Source: Fimenecus sp045594645
Lineage (GTDB): Bacteria; Bacillota; Clostridia; Oscillospirales; Acutalibacteraceae
NCBI GenBank assembly: GCA_045594645.1
Contig: JAZNYY010000029.1
Location: 18,468-82,467 of the forward strand
DNA: 64,000 nt
Reading direction: 5' to 3'
Translations under genes and position numbers: made by a program
Part shown: positions 42,092 to 51,067 of the stretch, piece by piece
Layout of the letters: each line of letters starts with the position of its first letter
Position numbering within the stretch: the first letter of the stretch is position 1
The notes under the pieces: model-generated
What the model was told of the DNA's origin: nothing
Database searches by the model: none
The model's input: only the letters and a program-made list of their open reading frames with translations

Positions 42092-42120
42092 TTGACAAAA
42101 ACGAAATAACCATATATAAT
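42092..42120 (+). promoter_or_regulatory. Consensus promoter of the DUF177-rpmF operon
   Basis: A perfect TTGACA-N17-TATAAT 36 bp before the ATG. Confidence 0.78.
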
Positions 42121-42156
42121 ATTTTAGCGTTGATTAGTGTTGAAAGGAATGCCTAA

Positions 42157-42651
42157 ATGCAGATTCAACTTGAACAGATTTTTAATATTGAAGGCTCAAA
42201 AAAAGAATTCGACCATTCATTTGAGCCCGAATATGCTCTTTCTGACGATATTTCACTTGACACACCGGGTGTTGCGGTTAGTGGTAAAATCGAGAACAAT
42301 ACGGGTATTGTGTCGTTGTCAGGCATTGCATCTTTTTCTGCAACTGCTGTATGTAGCCGTTGTGCAGAAGAGTTTAAAAAGGATTTTCAGGTGACCATTG
42401 AGCATTTGCTTGTAAATAAGCTGGTCAATGAAGATAATGACGATTATATCGTTGTTGAAAATTCAGTGCTTGATTTAGATGCACTGGTTTGTGAAGACAT
42501 TGTTCTTTCACTTCCTGGTAAGTTTTTATGCCACGAAGATTGTAAAGGACTTTGTGCGAAATGCGGAAAAAACCTCAATGATGGTCCTTGTGACTGCAAA
42601 AAAGATGTTGACCCGCGTTTAGCTGCATTATTGCAGTTGCTTGATGATTAA
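42157..42651 (+). CDS. DUF177/YceD family protein
   Basis: This 164-residue protein is the standard companion of rpmF in bacteria. In plants and E. coli the family is linked to 23S rRNA accumulation. Cysteine pairs VCSRC (about 68-72), and C..CKGLCAKCG with DGPCDCK near the end suggest one or two zinc sites. GAAAGGA lies 8 bp upstream of ATG 42157. It starts 36 bp after the promoter and leads straight into rpmF. Confidence 0.9.
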   Translation: MQIQLEQIFNIEGSKKEFDHSFEPEYALSDDISLDTPGVAVSGKIENNTGIVSLSGIASFSATAVCSRCAEEFKKDFQVTIEHLLVNKLVNEDNDDYIVVENSVLDLDALVCEDIVLSLPGKFLCHEDCKGLCAKCGKNLNDGPCDCKKDVDPRLAALLQLLDD

Positions 42652-42687
42652 GTTATTAATTAGTATTTTTATAAGGAGGTGCCTCAA

Positions 42688-42876
42688 ATGGCAGTACCTA
42701 AGAGAAGAGTTTCAAAAACAAGAAGAGACAAGAGACGTTCAAATGTATGGAAGATGACAGCTCCCGAGCTTGTAAAGTGCCCCAACTGTGGTCAGTACAA
42801 GAGACCTCACAGAGTTTGTGGTGAGTGTGGTCAGTATAAGGGCAGACAGGTTGTTGCTCTTAAAGAAGAGGCTTAA
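42688..42876 (+). CDS. rpmF: 50S ribosomal protein L32
   Basis: This 62-residue L32 begins MAVPKRRVSKTRRDKRRSN. It is the zinc-binding (C+) form with CPNCG and CGECG. AAGGAGGTG precedes ATG 42688; the earlier GTG at 42679 lies too close to that site. Co-transcribed with the DUF177 gene and followed by a terminator. Confidence 0.97.
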   Translation: MAVPKRRVSKTRRDKRRSNVWKMTAPELVKCPNCGQYKRPHRVCGECGQYKGRQVVALKEEA

Positions 42877-42905
42877 TTTCCTTACGAATTATCTTCAGTT
42901 AAAGG

Positions 42906-42938
42906 AAGGCGGAAAGAACGATTTCTCTCCGCCTTTTA
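42906..42938 (+). terminator. Terminator after rpmF
   Basis: AAGGCGGA pairs with TCCGCCTT, followed by TTAG; a fair hairpin with a short T run. Confidence 0.65.
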
Positions 42939-42977
42939 GTCTTGCTCGGAATTGTTATGAAAAGGTAGGTGATAGTT

Positions 42978-44291
42978 TTGTCAGTAAAAATAATCGGTGT
43001 TAAAAAGAATTCCATTTGCGATATAAAAGGAATTTCAGCAGGTGATGAACTGTTGAAAATCAATGGTAAAGAGATTATGGATGTTCTCGACTATGATTTT
43101 TATATGGCAGAACAGAATGTCACAATGACCTTTAAATGTGTTGATGGCAAATATAAGGTGATTAAAACTCAAAATGCCAATTGCGGTCTTGAGTTTGAAA
43201 CCTATTTGATGGACAAGCAGCAGCATTGTAAGAATAAGTGTATTTTCTGCTTTATCGACCAGTTGCCAAAAGGACTTCGCGAAAGCCTTTATTTTAAGGA
43301 TGACGACAGCCGTCTTTCATTTCTTTTTGGTAATTATATAACACTTACCAATATTTCAGAGCACGAAATTGAGCGTATAATTTCAATGCATATAAGCCCC
43401 GTTAATATTTCAGTTCATACAATGAACCCTGAGCTTCGCGTTCAGATGATGAAAAACAAAAACGCGGGCAAAAGCCTTGAAATTATCAAAAGACTTGCCA
43501 ATGTAGGCATTAAAATGAATACTCAATTAGTTCTTTGCCCCAACATTAACGACGGTGCAGAACTCCGCAGAAGTATTGAAGAATTATCTTCGCTTTATCC
43601 CGCGGTTCAAAGTATCGCTGCAGTTCCCGTAGGACTTACCAAATTCCGCGACGGACTCGAAAAAATAGAGCCCTACAACAAGCAAACGGCAGGGGAAACA
43701 ATCGACATAATTGAAGAGTATTCCAAGAAATTCCGTAAAGAATTTGGTGTTGGATTATGCTATCCCGCCGATGAGTTCTTTATCAAGGCAGAAAGAGAAC
43801 TTCCTACTGCTGATTATTATGACGGCTATCCTCAGCTTGATAACGGTGTCGGCTTAGTCCGTTCATTTTATGATGAATTTCTTGATGAGCTTGAATTCTG
43901 TAATGAAAAGCCCGCAAATAAAAAAGCAACCTTGGCAACGGGCGCAGATTTTTATCCGTATTTATATAAGCTTTGTAAAAAGGCAGAAGAAAAATTCGGC
44001 ATAGAAATTGGCGTTAAAAAAATAATCAATAACTTTTTCGGTGAAACTATTACAGTTTCGGGGCTTATAACGGGGCACGACCTCGCTGAACAGCTCAAAA
44101 ATCAAGATTTAGGCGATTGTTTATTATTGCCGAATTCAATGATTAGTGATTATACAAATCACACCGAAAATAAAAATAAATTCCTCGACGATATGACAGT
44201 CGAAGAATTAGAAAATTCATTAAATACGAAAATTGTTCTGACGGGCGGCGACGGCGGTCAGCTTTTAAGAGATATTCTGGGGGTGAAATAA
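42978..44291 (+). CDS. DUF512 radical SAM protein with PDZ-like N-terminus
   Basis: This 437-residue protein has an N-terminal PDZ-like segment (about 1-60, ISAGDELLKINGKEI), a radical SAM motif CKNKCIFCFIDQLP near residues 83-96 and a C-terminal DUF512 region. Members of this family are widespread in Clostridia and lie beside der, as here. The substrate is unknown to me. Start choice is TTG 42978, placed 7 bp after AAAGGTAGGTG; a GTG at 42969 overlaps that site. Its stop overlaps the der ATG by one base, indicating coupling. Confidence 0.85.
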   Translation: MSVKIIGVKKNSICDIKGISAGDELLKINGKEIMDVLDYDFYMAEQNVTMTFKCVDGKYKVIKTQNANCGLEFETYLMDKQQHCKNKCIFCFIDQLPKGLRESLYFKDDDSRLSFLFGNYITLTNISEHEIERIISMHISPVNISVHTMNPELRVQMMKNKNAGKSLEIIKRLANVGIKMNTQLVLCPNINDGAELRRSIEELSSLYPAVQSIAAVPVGLTKFRDGLEKIEPYNKQTAGETIDIIEEYSKKFRKEFGVGLCYPADEFFIKAERELPTADYYDGYPQLDNGVGLVRSFYDEFLDELEFCNEKPANKKATLATGADFYPYLYKLCKKAEEKFGIEIGVKKIINNFFGETITVSGLITGHDLAEQLKNQDLGDCLLLPNSMISDYTNHTENKNKFLDDMTVEELENSLNTKIVLTGGDGGQLLRDILGVK

Positions 44292-45622
44292 TGGCAAAAC
44301 CCGTAGTGGCGATTGTTGGTCGCCCAAATGTTGGTAAAAGTACACTTTTCAATAAGCTTATCGGCAAAAGACTTTCAATTGTTGACGATACACCGGGTGT
44401 TACCCGTGACCGTATTTATGGTGATTGCGAATGGCTCGGTCACGAAATGTTGCTTATTGATACAGGCGGTATTGAGCCTTATTCAGACGATATTATTTTG
44501 TCGCAAATGCGCCGTCAGGCACAGCTTGCCATTGACAGTGCAGATGTAATTATCTTTGTTACTGATGTGCGAACAGGTGTTGTGGCTACTGACGAAGAAG
44601 TGGCAACAATGCTTATTAAGAGCAATAAGCCCATTATTCTTTGCGTTAATAAGGCGGATTCTTTAGGCGAGCCTCCCGCAGAGTTTTATGAGTTCTATAA
44701 TTTAGGCCTCGGCGACCCGATTCAAGTTTCGGCGGCTCACGGTCACGGCACGGGCGACTTGCTTGATAAGGTGCTTGAATATTTGCCCGAAGAAATCGAA
44801 ACAGAGGACGAAAGCGAAACTGTTAAGGTTGCCGTTATCGGTAAGCCAAACGCGGGTAAATCCTCACTCGTTAACAAAATCGCGGGCGAAGAGCGAGTAA
44901 TTGTTTCTGACATCGCAGGTACAACACGCGACGCGACCGACACTTATATAGACAACAAATACGGCTCGTTTATGTTTATTGATACCGCAGGACTTCGCCG
45001 TAAGAGTAAGGTCGAGGACCAGATTGAAAAATACTCTGTAATTCGTGCTCGTATGGCAGTTGAACGCGCCGATGTGTGCGTTATTATGATTGATGCGGCA
45101 GAAGGCTTTACAGAGCAGGATTCCAAGGTCGCAGGCATTGCACACGAGCTCGGCAAGGCTTGTATTATCGCAGTTAATAAATGGGATTTAGTCGAAAAAG
45201 ACGGCACCACAATGGATAAATACCGCAAAAAGCTTATGAATGATTTCTCGTTTATGAGCTATGCGCCCATTATCTTCATTTCTGCTAAAACAGGTCAAAG
45301 AATTGACCGACTTTTCGAGCTTATTAAGTTCGTTGATACACAAAATGCAATGCGTATTTCAACTGGTAAGCTTAATGATGTGCTCGCAGGTGCTACTGCT
45401 CGTGTTCAGCCACCATCAGATAAGGGTAAACGCTTAAAGATTTATTATATGACACAGGCGTCAACAAGACCACCAACATTTGTGTGCTTTGTCAATAATA
45501 AAGACTTGTTCCATTATAGCTATCAGCGTTACCTCGATAACCAAATCCGCGAAGTTTTCGGACTCGAAGGCACACCAACAAGATTTGTAGTCCGCGAACG
45601 CGATAAAAACAAAAAAAAATAA
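44291..45622 (+). CDS. der: Ribosome biogenesis GTPase Der (EngA)
   Basis: Der has two GTPase domains in tandem and is needed for 50S assembly. The protein has 443 residues. G1 motifs are GRPNVGKST (8-16) and GKPNAGKSS (second domain, near 185), each with its DTAG or DTGG, and NKxD (NKAD, NKWD). A KH-like domain closes the protein. It starts in the stop of the DUF512 gene. Confidence 0.98.
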   Translation: MAKPVVAIVGRPNVGKSTLFNKLIGKRLSIVDDTPGVTRDRIYGDCEWLGHEMLLIDTGGIEPYSDDIILSQMRRQAQLAIDSADVIIFVTDVRTGVVATDEEVATMLIKSNKPIILCVNKADSLGEPPAEFYEFYNLGLGDPIQVSAAHGHGTGDLLDKVLEYLPEEIETEDESETVKVAVIGKPNAGKSSLVNKIAGEERVIVSDIAGTTRDATDTYIDNKYGSFMFIDTAGLRRKSKVEDQIEKYSVIRARMAVERADVCVIMIDAAEGFTEQDSKVAGIAHELGKACIIAVNKWDLVEKDGTTMDKYRKKLMNDFSFMSYAPIIFISAKTGQRIDRLFELIKFVDTQNAMRISTGKLNDVLAGATARVQPPSDKGKRLKIYYMTQASTRPPTFVCFVNNKDLFHYSYQRYLDNQIREVFGLEGTPTRFVVRERDKNKKK

Positions 45623-45690
45623 TTCGTAATTCGCAATGCGTAATTCGTAATTAATAATTGCGGGGCGGGAGCTTAGCTCCCGCCATTGCT
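45621..45690. repeat. Family B repeat, copy 6, with AT-rich flank
   Basis: AATTCGTAATTCGCAATGCG-like units (45621-45659) are followed by CGGGGCGGGAGC-TTA-GCTCCCGCC. It resembles the 32851 copy in order and orientation and sits after der. Confidence 0.75.
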
Positions 45691-45718
45691 ATTTATTAAC
45701 AAACTGAAAATTATATGT

Positions 45719-45746
45719 AAAAAGGGACTATTTTAGTCCCTTTTTT
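45719..45746 (+). terminator. Terminator upstream of ruvCAB
   Basis: AAAAGGGACTA-TTT-TAGTCCCTTTT followed by TT; symmetric, so possibly bidirectional. Confidence 0.85.
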
Positions 45747-45747
45747 C

Positions 45748-45776
45748 TTGCCATTTATAATGTAATGTGTTATAAT
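45748..45776 (+). promoter_or_regulatory. Promoter of ruvCAB
   Basis: TTGCCA-N17-TATAAT starts directly after the terminator and ends 29 bp before ruvC. Confidence 0.65.
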
Positions 45777-45805
45777 TAATCGATTATACAATGAGGTAGT
45801 ATGCT

Positions 45806-46306
45806 ATGATAATTTTAGGCATTGACCCAGGTTACGCAATCGTCGGTTGGGGAGTAATCGACTACACCGCAAACAGATTTTCGGTAATCGCTTACGGTGC
45901 GGTCACAACCGAGGCAAAAACTCCATTTAATGAACGACTTGAAACTGTGTATGACGGGATTTGCGACATTATAAATAAATATAAGCCCGAAGCATTGGCG
46001 ATTGAAAAACTGTTCTATAACACCAACGCAAAAACCGTTATTGATGTAGCTCAGGCAAGGGGAGTTATCAACCTTGCGGCACAGAAAAGCGGGCTTGAAA
46101 TCTTTGAATATACACCACTTCAGGTAAAACAGAGTGTTGTAGGCTACGGTAGAGCCGAGAAAAAACAGGTTCAGGAGATGACAAGAGTTATCTTAAAGCT
46201 TGAGAAAATCCCAAAGCCCGACGATACTGCCGATGCACTTGCAATGGCAATATGCCACGCTCACGCAAGTGGCTCGTTAATGGGCAGACTAAAGAATTTG
46301 AAATAA
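45806..46306 (+). CDS. ruvC: Holliday junction resolvase RuvC
   Basis: RuvC cuts Holliday junctions produced during recombination. The protein has 166 residues. Catalytic acids appear in GIDPGYAIVGWG (Asp7), EKLFYN and DDTADALAMA. First gene of a ruvC-ruvA-ruvB operon that continues into glmM. Confidence 0.97.
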   Translation: MIILGIDPGYAIVGWGVIDYTANRFSVIAYGAVTTEAKTPFNERLETVYDGICDIINKYKPEALAIEKLFYNTNAKTVIDVAQARGVINLAAQKSGLEIFEYTPLQVKQSVVGYGRAEKKQVQEMTRVILKLEKIPKPDDTADALAMAICHAHASGSLMGRLKNLK

Positions 46307-46318
46307 AGGATAAAAATT

Positions 46319-46924
46319 ATGATTTATTCAGTAACAGGTAATGTGGTCTATTTTGATGTGAATTCAGTTGCCGTTGATGTTAACGGAGTTGCATTCCGCT
46401 GTATGACCACTCTCACAACCTCACAAAAATGCGCATCAATGGGCGCAAAGGTTACACTTTACACATATCTCAATGTGCGTGAAGATGCTATGGAACTTTT
46501 CGGTTTCTATGATAAAGCAGAAATGGATTGCTTTAAAATGCTCATTACCGTAAATGGTGTTGGTCCTAAAATGGCTCTCGCAATCCTTTCGGAAATGTCG
46601 GCAGATAAAGTAGCGTTAAGCATTGCCGCGGGTGACCATAAAGCACTCACCAAGGCAAACGGTGTAGGCCCCAAACTCGCACAGAGAATTTGTATGGAAC
46701 TCAAAGACAAAGTCGGCAGTCTTGCCGTGGGTGGAACAGTTGAGGCTGACCTTTCAGCAGTATCCGCAACACTTGAGAATTCCAATACTGCCGAGGCAGT
46801 TGCTGCCCTTGAAATGCTTGGCTATTCACAAAGTGAGGCAAGCGTGGCAGTAAGCAAAATTGACAGTACACTTTCAGTTGAAAATATTATAAAGCAGGCT
46901 CTTAAACTGCTTTCACTTAATTAA
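46319..46924 (+). CDS. ruvA: Holliday junction DNA helicase subunit RuvA
   Basis: RuvA binds the four-way junction and loads RuvB. The protein has 201 residues. It has the OB-fold (1-65), two helix-hairpin-helix motifs (TVNGVGPKMAL and KANGVGPKLAQRI) and the C-terminal RuvB-binding domain. Starts 12 bp after ruvC. Confidence 0.97.
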   Translation: MIYSVTGNVVYFDVNSVAVDVNGVAFRCMTTLTTSQKCASMGAKVTLYTYLNVREDAMELFGFYDKAEMDCFKMLITVNGVGPKMALAILSEMSADKVALSIAAGDHKALTKANGVGPKLAQRICMELKDKVGSLAVGGTVEADLSAVSATLENSNTAEAVAALEMLGYSQSEASVAVSKIDSTLSVENIIKQALKLLSLN

Positions 46925-46937
46925 GGGGGACTAACAA

Positions 46938-47984
46938 ATGGATTTCGATAACGAGAATAGAATAATAACCCCCGATTTTACCGAAACTGACCACGATATT
47001 GAGCTTTCTCTTCGCCCTAAAACCTTGAATGAATATATCGGTCAGGAAAAGGCAAAAGAGAATTTGCGAATTTACATTGAAGCCGCTAAAAACCGCGGTG
47101 ACACTTTAGACCATGTACTTTTATATGGCCCTCCCGGATTGGGTAAAACCACACTTGCAGGAATTATCGCCAACGAAATGGGCGTGCAGATTCGTGTAAC
47201 TTCGGGCCCCGCAATTGAAAAGCCCGGCGACCTTGCCGCACTTCTCACAAACTTAAATGATGGTGATGTGCTTTTCATTGACGAAATTCACCGTCTTTCA
47301 CGCGCAGTTGAAGAAGTTCTTTATCCCGCAATGGAAGATAACGCACTCGATATTATCATCGGTAAAGGCCCGTCAGCACGCAGTATCCGTCTTGATTTGC
47401 CCCGCTTCACCCTCGTTGGTGCAACAACCCGCGCAGGTCAGTTAACAGCACCTCTTCGTGACCGTTTCGGCGTAATTTTAAGACTTGAACTTTACACTCC
47501 CGAAGAGCTTTCGCAGATTGTAAAGCGCAGTGCAGGTATTCTTGATATTTATACTGATGACGGCGGTGCGTTGGAAATCGCATCTCGTTCACGCGGTACA
47601 CCCCGTATTGCAAACAGACTTTTAAAGCGTGCCCGCGACTTTGCGCAGGTTATGAGTAACGGCGTAATCAGTGAAGATAACGCAAAAATTGCCCTCGGCA
47701 GAATGGAAATCGACCAAATTGGTCTTGATAATATCGACCGTTTAATGCTTACAACAATGATTAAGAATTTCAACGGCGGTCCTGTGGGACTTGAAACTCT
47801 TGCCGCAACAATCGGTGAAGAGGCAGTAACCATTGAAGATGTTTATGAGCCATATTTAATGCAGATTGGTTTCTTGGCAAAAACTCCCCGCGGTAGAGTT
47901 GCAACTCCGTTGGCATACAAACATTTGGGGTATAATATACCCGACACAAATAACAAGGCAAATTCCCAAACTTCATTATTTTAA
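46938..47984 (+). CDS. ruvB: Holliday junction DNA helicase subunit RuvB
   Basis: RuvB is the AAA+ motor for branch migration. The protein has 348 residues. Walker A GPPGLGKTT, Walker B FIDEIHRL, sensor GATTRAG and a winged-helix end (TPRGRVATPLAY). GGGGG precedes the start; glmM follows after 12 bp. Confidence 0.98.
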   Translation: MDFDNENRIITPDFTETDHDIELSLRPKTLNEYIGQEKAKENLRIYIEAAKNRGDTLDHVLLYGPPGLGKTTLAGIIANEMGVQIRVTSGPAIEKPGDLAALLTNLNDGDVLFIDEIHRLSRAVEEVLYPAMEDNALDIIIGKGPSARSIRLDLPRFTLVGATTRAGQLTAPLRDRFGVILRLELYTPEELSQIVKRSAGILDIYTDDGGALEIASRSRGTPRIANRLLKRARDFAQVMSNGVISEDNAKIALGRMEIDQIGLDNIDRLMLTTMIKNFNGGPVGLETLAATIGEEAVTIEDVYEPYLMQIGFLAKTPRGRVATPLAYKHLGYNIPDTNNKANSQTSLF

Positions 47985-47996
47985 GGAGAATTTGAA

Positions 47997-49349
47997 ATGG
48001 GTAGACTTTTTGGAACAGACGGCGCTCGTGGTGTTGCAAACACAGAGCTTACTTGCGAACTCGCAATGCAAATCGGCCGTGCCGCCGCAATGGTACTTTT
48101 AGAAAATTCAAAGGGCGAAAGACCTCGCGTGCTCATAGGTAAAGATACAAGAGCATCTTCTGATATGTTAGAGAGTGCAATCAGCGCAGGTATTTGTTCA
48201 GTTGGTGCTGATGTGCTTCTTCTCGGCACAGTTCCCACTCCCGCGGTGGCTCATCTTGTTCGTGAATATGAATATGACGCAGGAATTATGATTTCAGCAT
48301 CACACAACCCCTGCGAATACAACGGAATTAAGATTTTTCAGTCAAACGGATATAAGCTTCCGGATGAGCTTGAAAATCAAATTGAAAAAATTATTCTTGA
48401 CGATGTTGACACTCCGCCAACTCCAATCGGTGGCGAGGTAGGCAGAGTGTCAAGAGCAGATAATGCAATTGCAGATTATATTGAGCACCTTCTTTCTGCT
48501 ACGAATATGAGCTTTAAGGGTTATAAAATCGCGCTTGACTGTGCAAACGGCTCTTCAAGTGTTTCGGCTGAAGAGGTTTTCACTCGTCTTGGCGCAGAGG
48601 TTATTGTAATCAATGCTGAGCCTGACGGTGTAAATATCAATAAAGATTGCGGTTCAACTCACCTTGAGCAGTTGCAGAAATGCGTAGTGGACAATAATTG
48701 TGATTTAGGCTTTGGCTTTGACGGTGACGCTGACAGAATGTTAGCAGTTGACCATACGGGCGCAGTAGTTGACGGTGATAAATGCATCGCAGTTTGTGCA
48801 AAGCATATGAAAACTCTCGGTAAGCTTAAAAAGGATACCGCAGTTGTCACCGTTATGAGTAATATGGGATTTTTCAAATTCTGTGAAGATAACGGAATTA
48901 AATGCGAAAAAACCAAGGTCGGCGACCGCTATGTTCTTGAAAATATGCACGCTAATGGCTATAGCATCGGCGGTGAGCAGTCAGGTCATATTATTTTCTT
49001 AAAATATGCCACAACTGGTGACGGTCAGCTTTCTGCAATTCAGCTTTTGGCAGTTGTAAAAGATACAGAAAAAACTCTTAAAGAATTAGCAGATGAAATG
49101 GAAGTTTATCCTCAGGTGCTTATCAATGTTCGTGTTTCTAACTTCGGTAAAGCACAGTTTGCAAAAGATAAAGAAGTACAAAATGCAATCAAGCAGGTTG
49201 AAGAAGTACTTGGTGACGAGGGTAGAATTCTTGTTCGTCTTTCGGGCACAGAGCCACTTATCCGTGTAATGCTTGAGGGCAAAAATTATGAACAGATTAA
49301 AGAATTGGGCGAAAGCGTAGCTCAGGTTATTAGAGAAAGGTTAGTATAA
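47997..49349 (+). CDS. glmM: Phosphoglucosamine mutase
   Basis: GlmM makes glucosamine-1-phosphate from glucosamine-6-phosphate on the way to UDP-GlcNAc and peptidoglycan. The protein has 450 residues. The phosphorylated Ser is Ser102 (SASHNP), magnesium is bound by DGDADRM, and the phosphate loop RLSGTEPLIRVM is near the C-terminus. Usually cdaA-ybbR precede glmM in Firmicutes; here it follows ruvB. Confidence 0.97.
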   Translation: MGRLFGTDGARGVANTELTCELAMQIGRAAAMVLLENSKGERPRVLIGKDTRASSDMLESAISAGICSVGADVLLLGTVPTPAVAHLVREYEYDAGIMISASHNPCEYNGIKIFQSNGYKLPDELENQIEKIILDDVDTPPTPIGGEVGRVSRADNAIADYIEHLLSATNMSFKGYKIALDCANGSSSVSAEEVFTRLGAEVIVINAEPDGVNINKDCGSTHLEQLQKCVVDNNCDLGFGFDGDADRMLAVDHTGAVVDGDKCIAVCAKHMKTLGKLKKDTAVVTVMSNMGFFKFCEDNGIKCEKTKVGDRYVLENMHANGYSIGGEQSGHIIFLKYATTGDGQLSAIQLLAVVKDTEKTLKELADEMEVYPQVLINVRVSNFGKAQFAKDKEVQNAIKQVEEVLGDEGRILVRLSGTEPLIRVMLEGKNYEQIKELGESVAQVIRERLV

Positions 49350-49350
49350 A

Positions 49351-50217
49351 ATGCGAGTTGCTGATAATTGGAAGGATTATGAGCTTATTGATTGCTCCTG
49401 CGGTGAACGGCTTGAGCGTTGGGGTAACATAACACTTATTCGTCCCGACCCACAGGTTATATGGAAAACAGAAAAGAAAAATCCTCTCTGGCGAAAAGCA
49501 GATGCAATTTATCATCGTTCACAATCGGGTGGCGGTCAATGGGAAATCAGAAACAAAATTCCTGATTTCTGGACTATCGGCTACCGCGATTTGACCTTTA
49601 ATATAAAGACTATGGGCTTTAAGCATACGGGTCTTTTCCCCGAACAAGCAGTCAATTGGGATTATACCGCAGAGGTAATTAAAAACGCAAACCGCGAGGT
49701 TAAAGTGCTCAATTTGTTTGCATATACGGGTGGCGCTACTGTTTCAGCACTTAAAGCAGGGGCGAGTGTATGCCATGTCGATGCCTCGAAGGGAATGACA
49801 CTCTGGGCAAAAGAAAATGCCGTGTCATCGGGCGTTGCAGAAAAGCAAGTTCGTTGGATTGTTGATGATTGTATTAAATTTGTTCAGCGTGAAATTCGTC
49901 GCGGTAATAAATATGACATTATCATTATGGACCCGCCATCATACGGCAGAGGTCCCGGCGGTGAGGTCTGGAAGCTTGAAAACGAGGTTTATGGCTTTGT
50001 TGAGCTTTGCAGTCAAGTGTTAAGTGATGACCCGCTTATGATGTTGATTAATTCATATACTACGGGATTAAGCCCCTCGGTTATGGAATATATTTTAGGC
50101 GCAGTTGTTAAAAAGCGCTTCGGCGGTAAGGTAACTGGCAGTGAAATCGGTTTGCGTACCACCGAAAATGGTCTTATTTTGCCTTGCGGTGCAAGTGCTA
50201 TCTGGAGCAAAGAATGA
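49351..50217 (+). CDS. Class I SAM-dependent methyltransferase, rRNA MTase-like (RlmI/K type)
   Basis: This 288-residue protein begins one base after glmM stops. It contains the SAM loop LNLFAYTGGATVSALKAGAS (near 120-140), an acidic strand end VDASKGM and the catalytic-looking IIMDPPSYGRG. This pattern is close to the C-terminal half of RlmI/RlmK, which methylate 23S rRNA. The N-terminal part lacks a clear PUA domain. Substrate is not determined. It overlaps ecfA1 by ATGA. Confidence 0.85.
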   Translation: MRVADNWKDYELIDCSCGERLERWGNITLIRPDPQVIWKTEKKNPLWRKADAIYHRSQSGGGQWEIRNKIPDFWTIGYRDLTFNIKTMGFKHTGLFPEQAVNWDYTAEVIKNANREVKVLNLFAYTGGATVSALKAGASVCHVDASKGMTLWAKENAVSSGVAEKQVRWIVDDCIKFVQREIRRGNKYDIIIMDPPSYGRGPGGEVWKLENEVYGFVELCSQVLSDDPLMMLINSYTTGLSPSVMEYILGAVVKKRFGGKVTGSEIGLRTTENGLILPCGASAIWSKE

Positions 50218-51065
50218 GTATTATCGAATTTAAAAATGTAACCTTCCGATATGACAGCGAAGAAGAGGGAATTACTCTTCCGCCCGCTGTGAGAGATTTT
50301 TCACTCACTATAAATGAGGGTGAGTTCGTGGCAGTTCTCGGTCATAACGGCTCGGGTAAAAGTACCCTTGCAAAGCTCTCTAACGGATTGCTTATCCCCG
50401 AAAGCGGAGAAGTTCTCGTTAACGGAATGGATACTAAAGACGAAGAAAATGATATAGCGATAAAACAGATAGTCGGTGTGGTTTTTCAAAATCCCGACAA
50501 TCAGATTGTTGCAACAATTGTTGAAGAGGATGTGGCTTTCGGCCCTGAAAATTTAGGCATTGAGCCCGCAGAAATCCGTCGCAGAGTTGACGAGTCACTT
50601 AAAGCGGTCGGTATGTATGAATACCGCAAGCACGGTCCTCACAAGCTTTCGGGTGGTCAGAAGCAACGAGTTGCAATTGCGGGTATAATCGCAATGGAGC
50701 CCCGTTGTATTATTCTTGACGAGCCCACCGCAATGCTTGACCCCGTAGGTCGACGCGATGTTATGAATGCTATTAAAAAGCTTAATCGCGAAATGGGAAT
50801 AACTGTTGTTTATATCACTCATTATATGGAAGAAGCAGTTGAAGCAGACCGTATTGTCGTTATGGATGACAGCCGTCTTTTAATGAACGGTACCCCACGC
50901 GAGATTTTTGCGGATACAGAAAAAATCCGCAGTATCGGTCTTGATGTTCCGCAAACTTGTTTGCTTGCCGAAAAGCTTCGCAATGACGGAATAAAGCTTA
51001 AAAATGATTTGTTAAGTATCGACGAATTGGTCGAAAATATAGATGATTTATTGAAAGGTCAGTAA
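50214..51065 (+). CDS. ecfA1: ECF transporter ATPase EcfA1
   Basis: First ATPase of the energy-coupling factor module that drives vitamin and trace nutrient uptake with exchangeable S subunits. The protein has 283 residues. Walker A GHNGSGKST, signature LSGGQKQRVAIAGI, Walker B IILDEPTAMLD. The true start ATG 50214 overlaps the methyltransferase stop; the frame extends further upstream but not as this family. No S subunit is in the window. Confidence 0.96.
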   Translation: MSIIEFKNVTFRYDSEEEGITLPPAVRDFSLTINEGEFVAVLGHNGSGKSTLAKLSNGLLIPESGEVLVNGMDTKDEENDIAIKQIVGVVFQNPDNQIVATIVEEDVAFGPENLGIEPAEIRRRVDESLKAVGMYEYRKHGPHKLSGGQKQRVAIAGIIAMEPRCIILDEPTAMLDPVGRRDVMNAIKKLNREMGITVVYITHYMEEAVEADRIVVMDDSRLLMNGTPREIFADTEKIRSIGLDVPQTCLLAEKLRNDGIKLKNDLLSIDELVENIDDLLKGQ

Positions 51066-51067
51066 AA

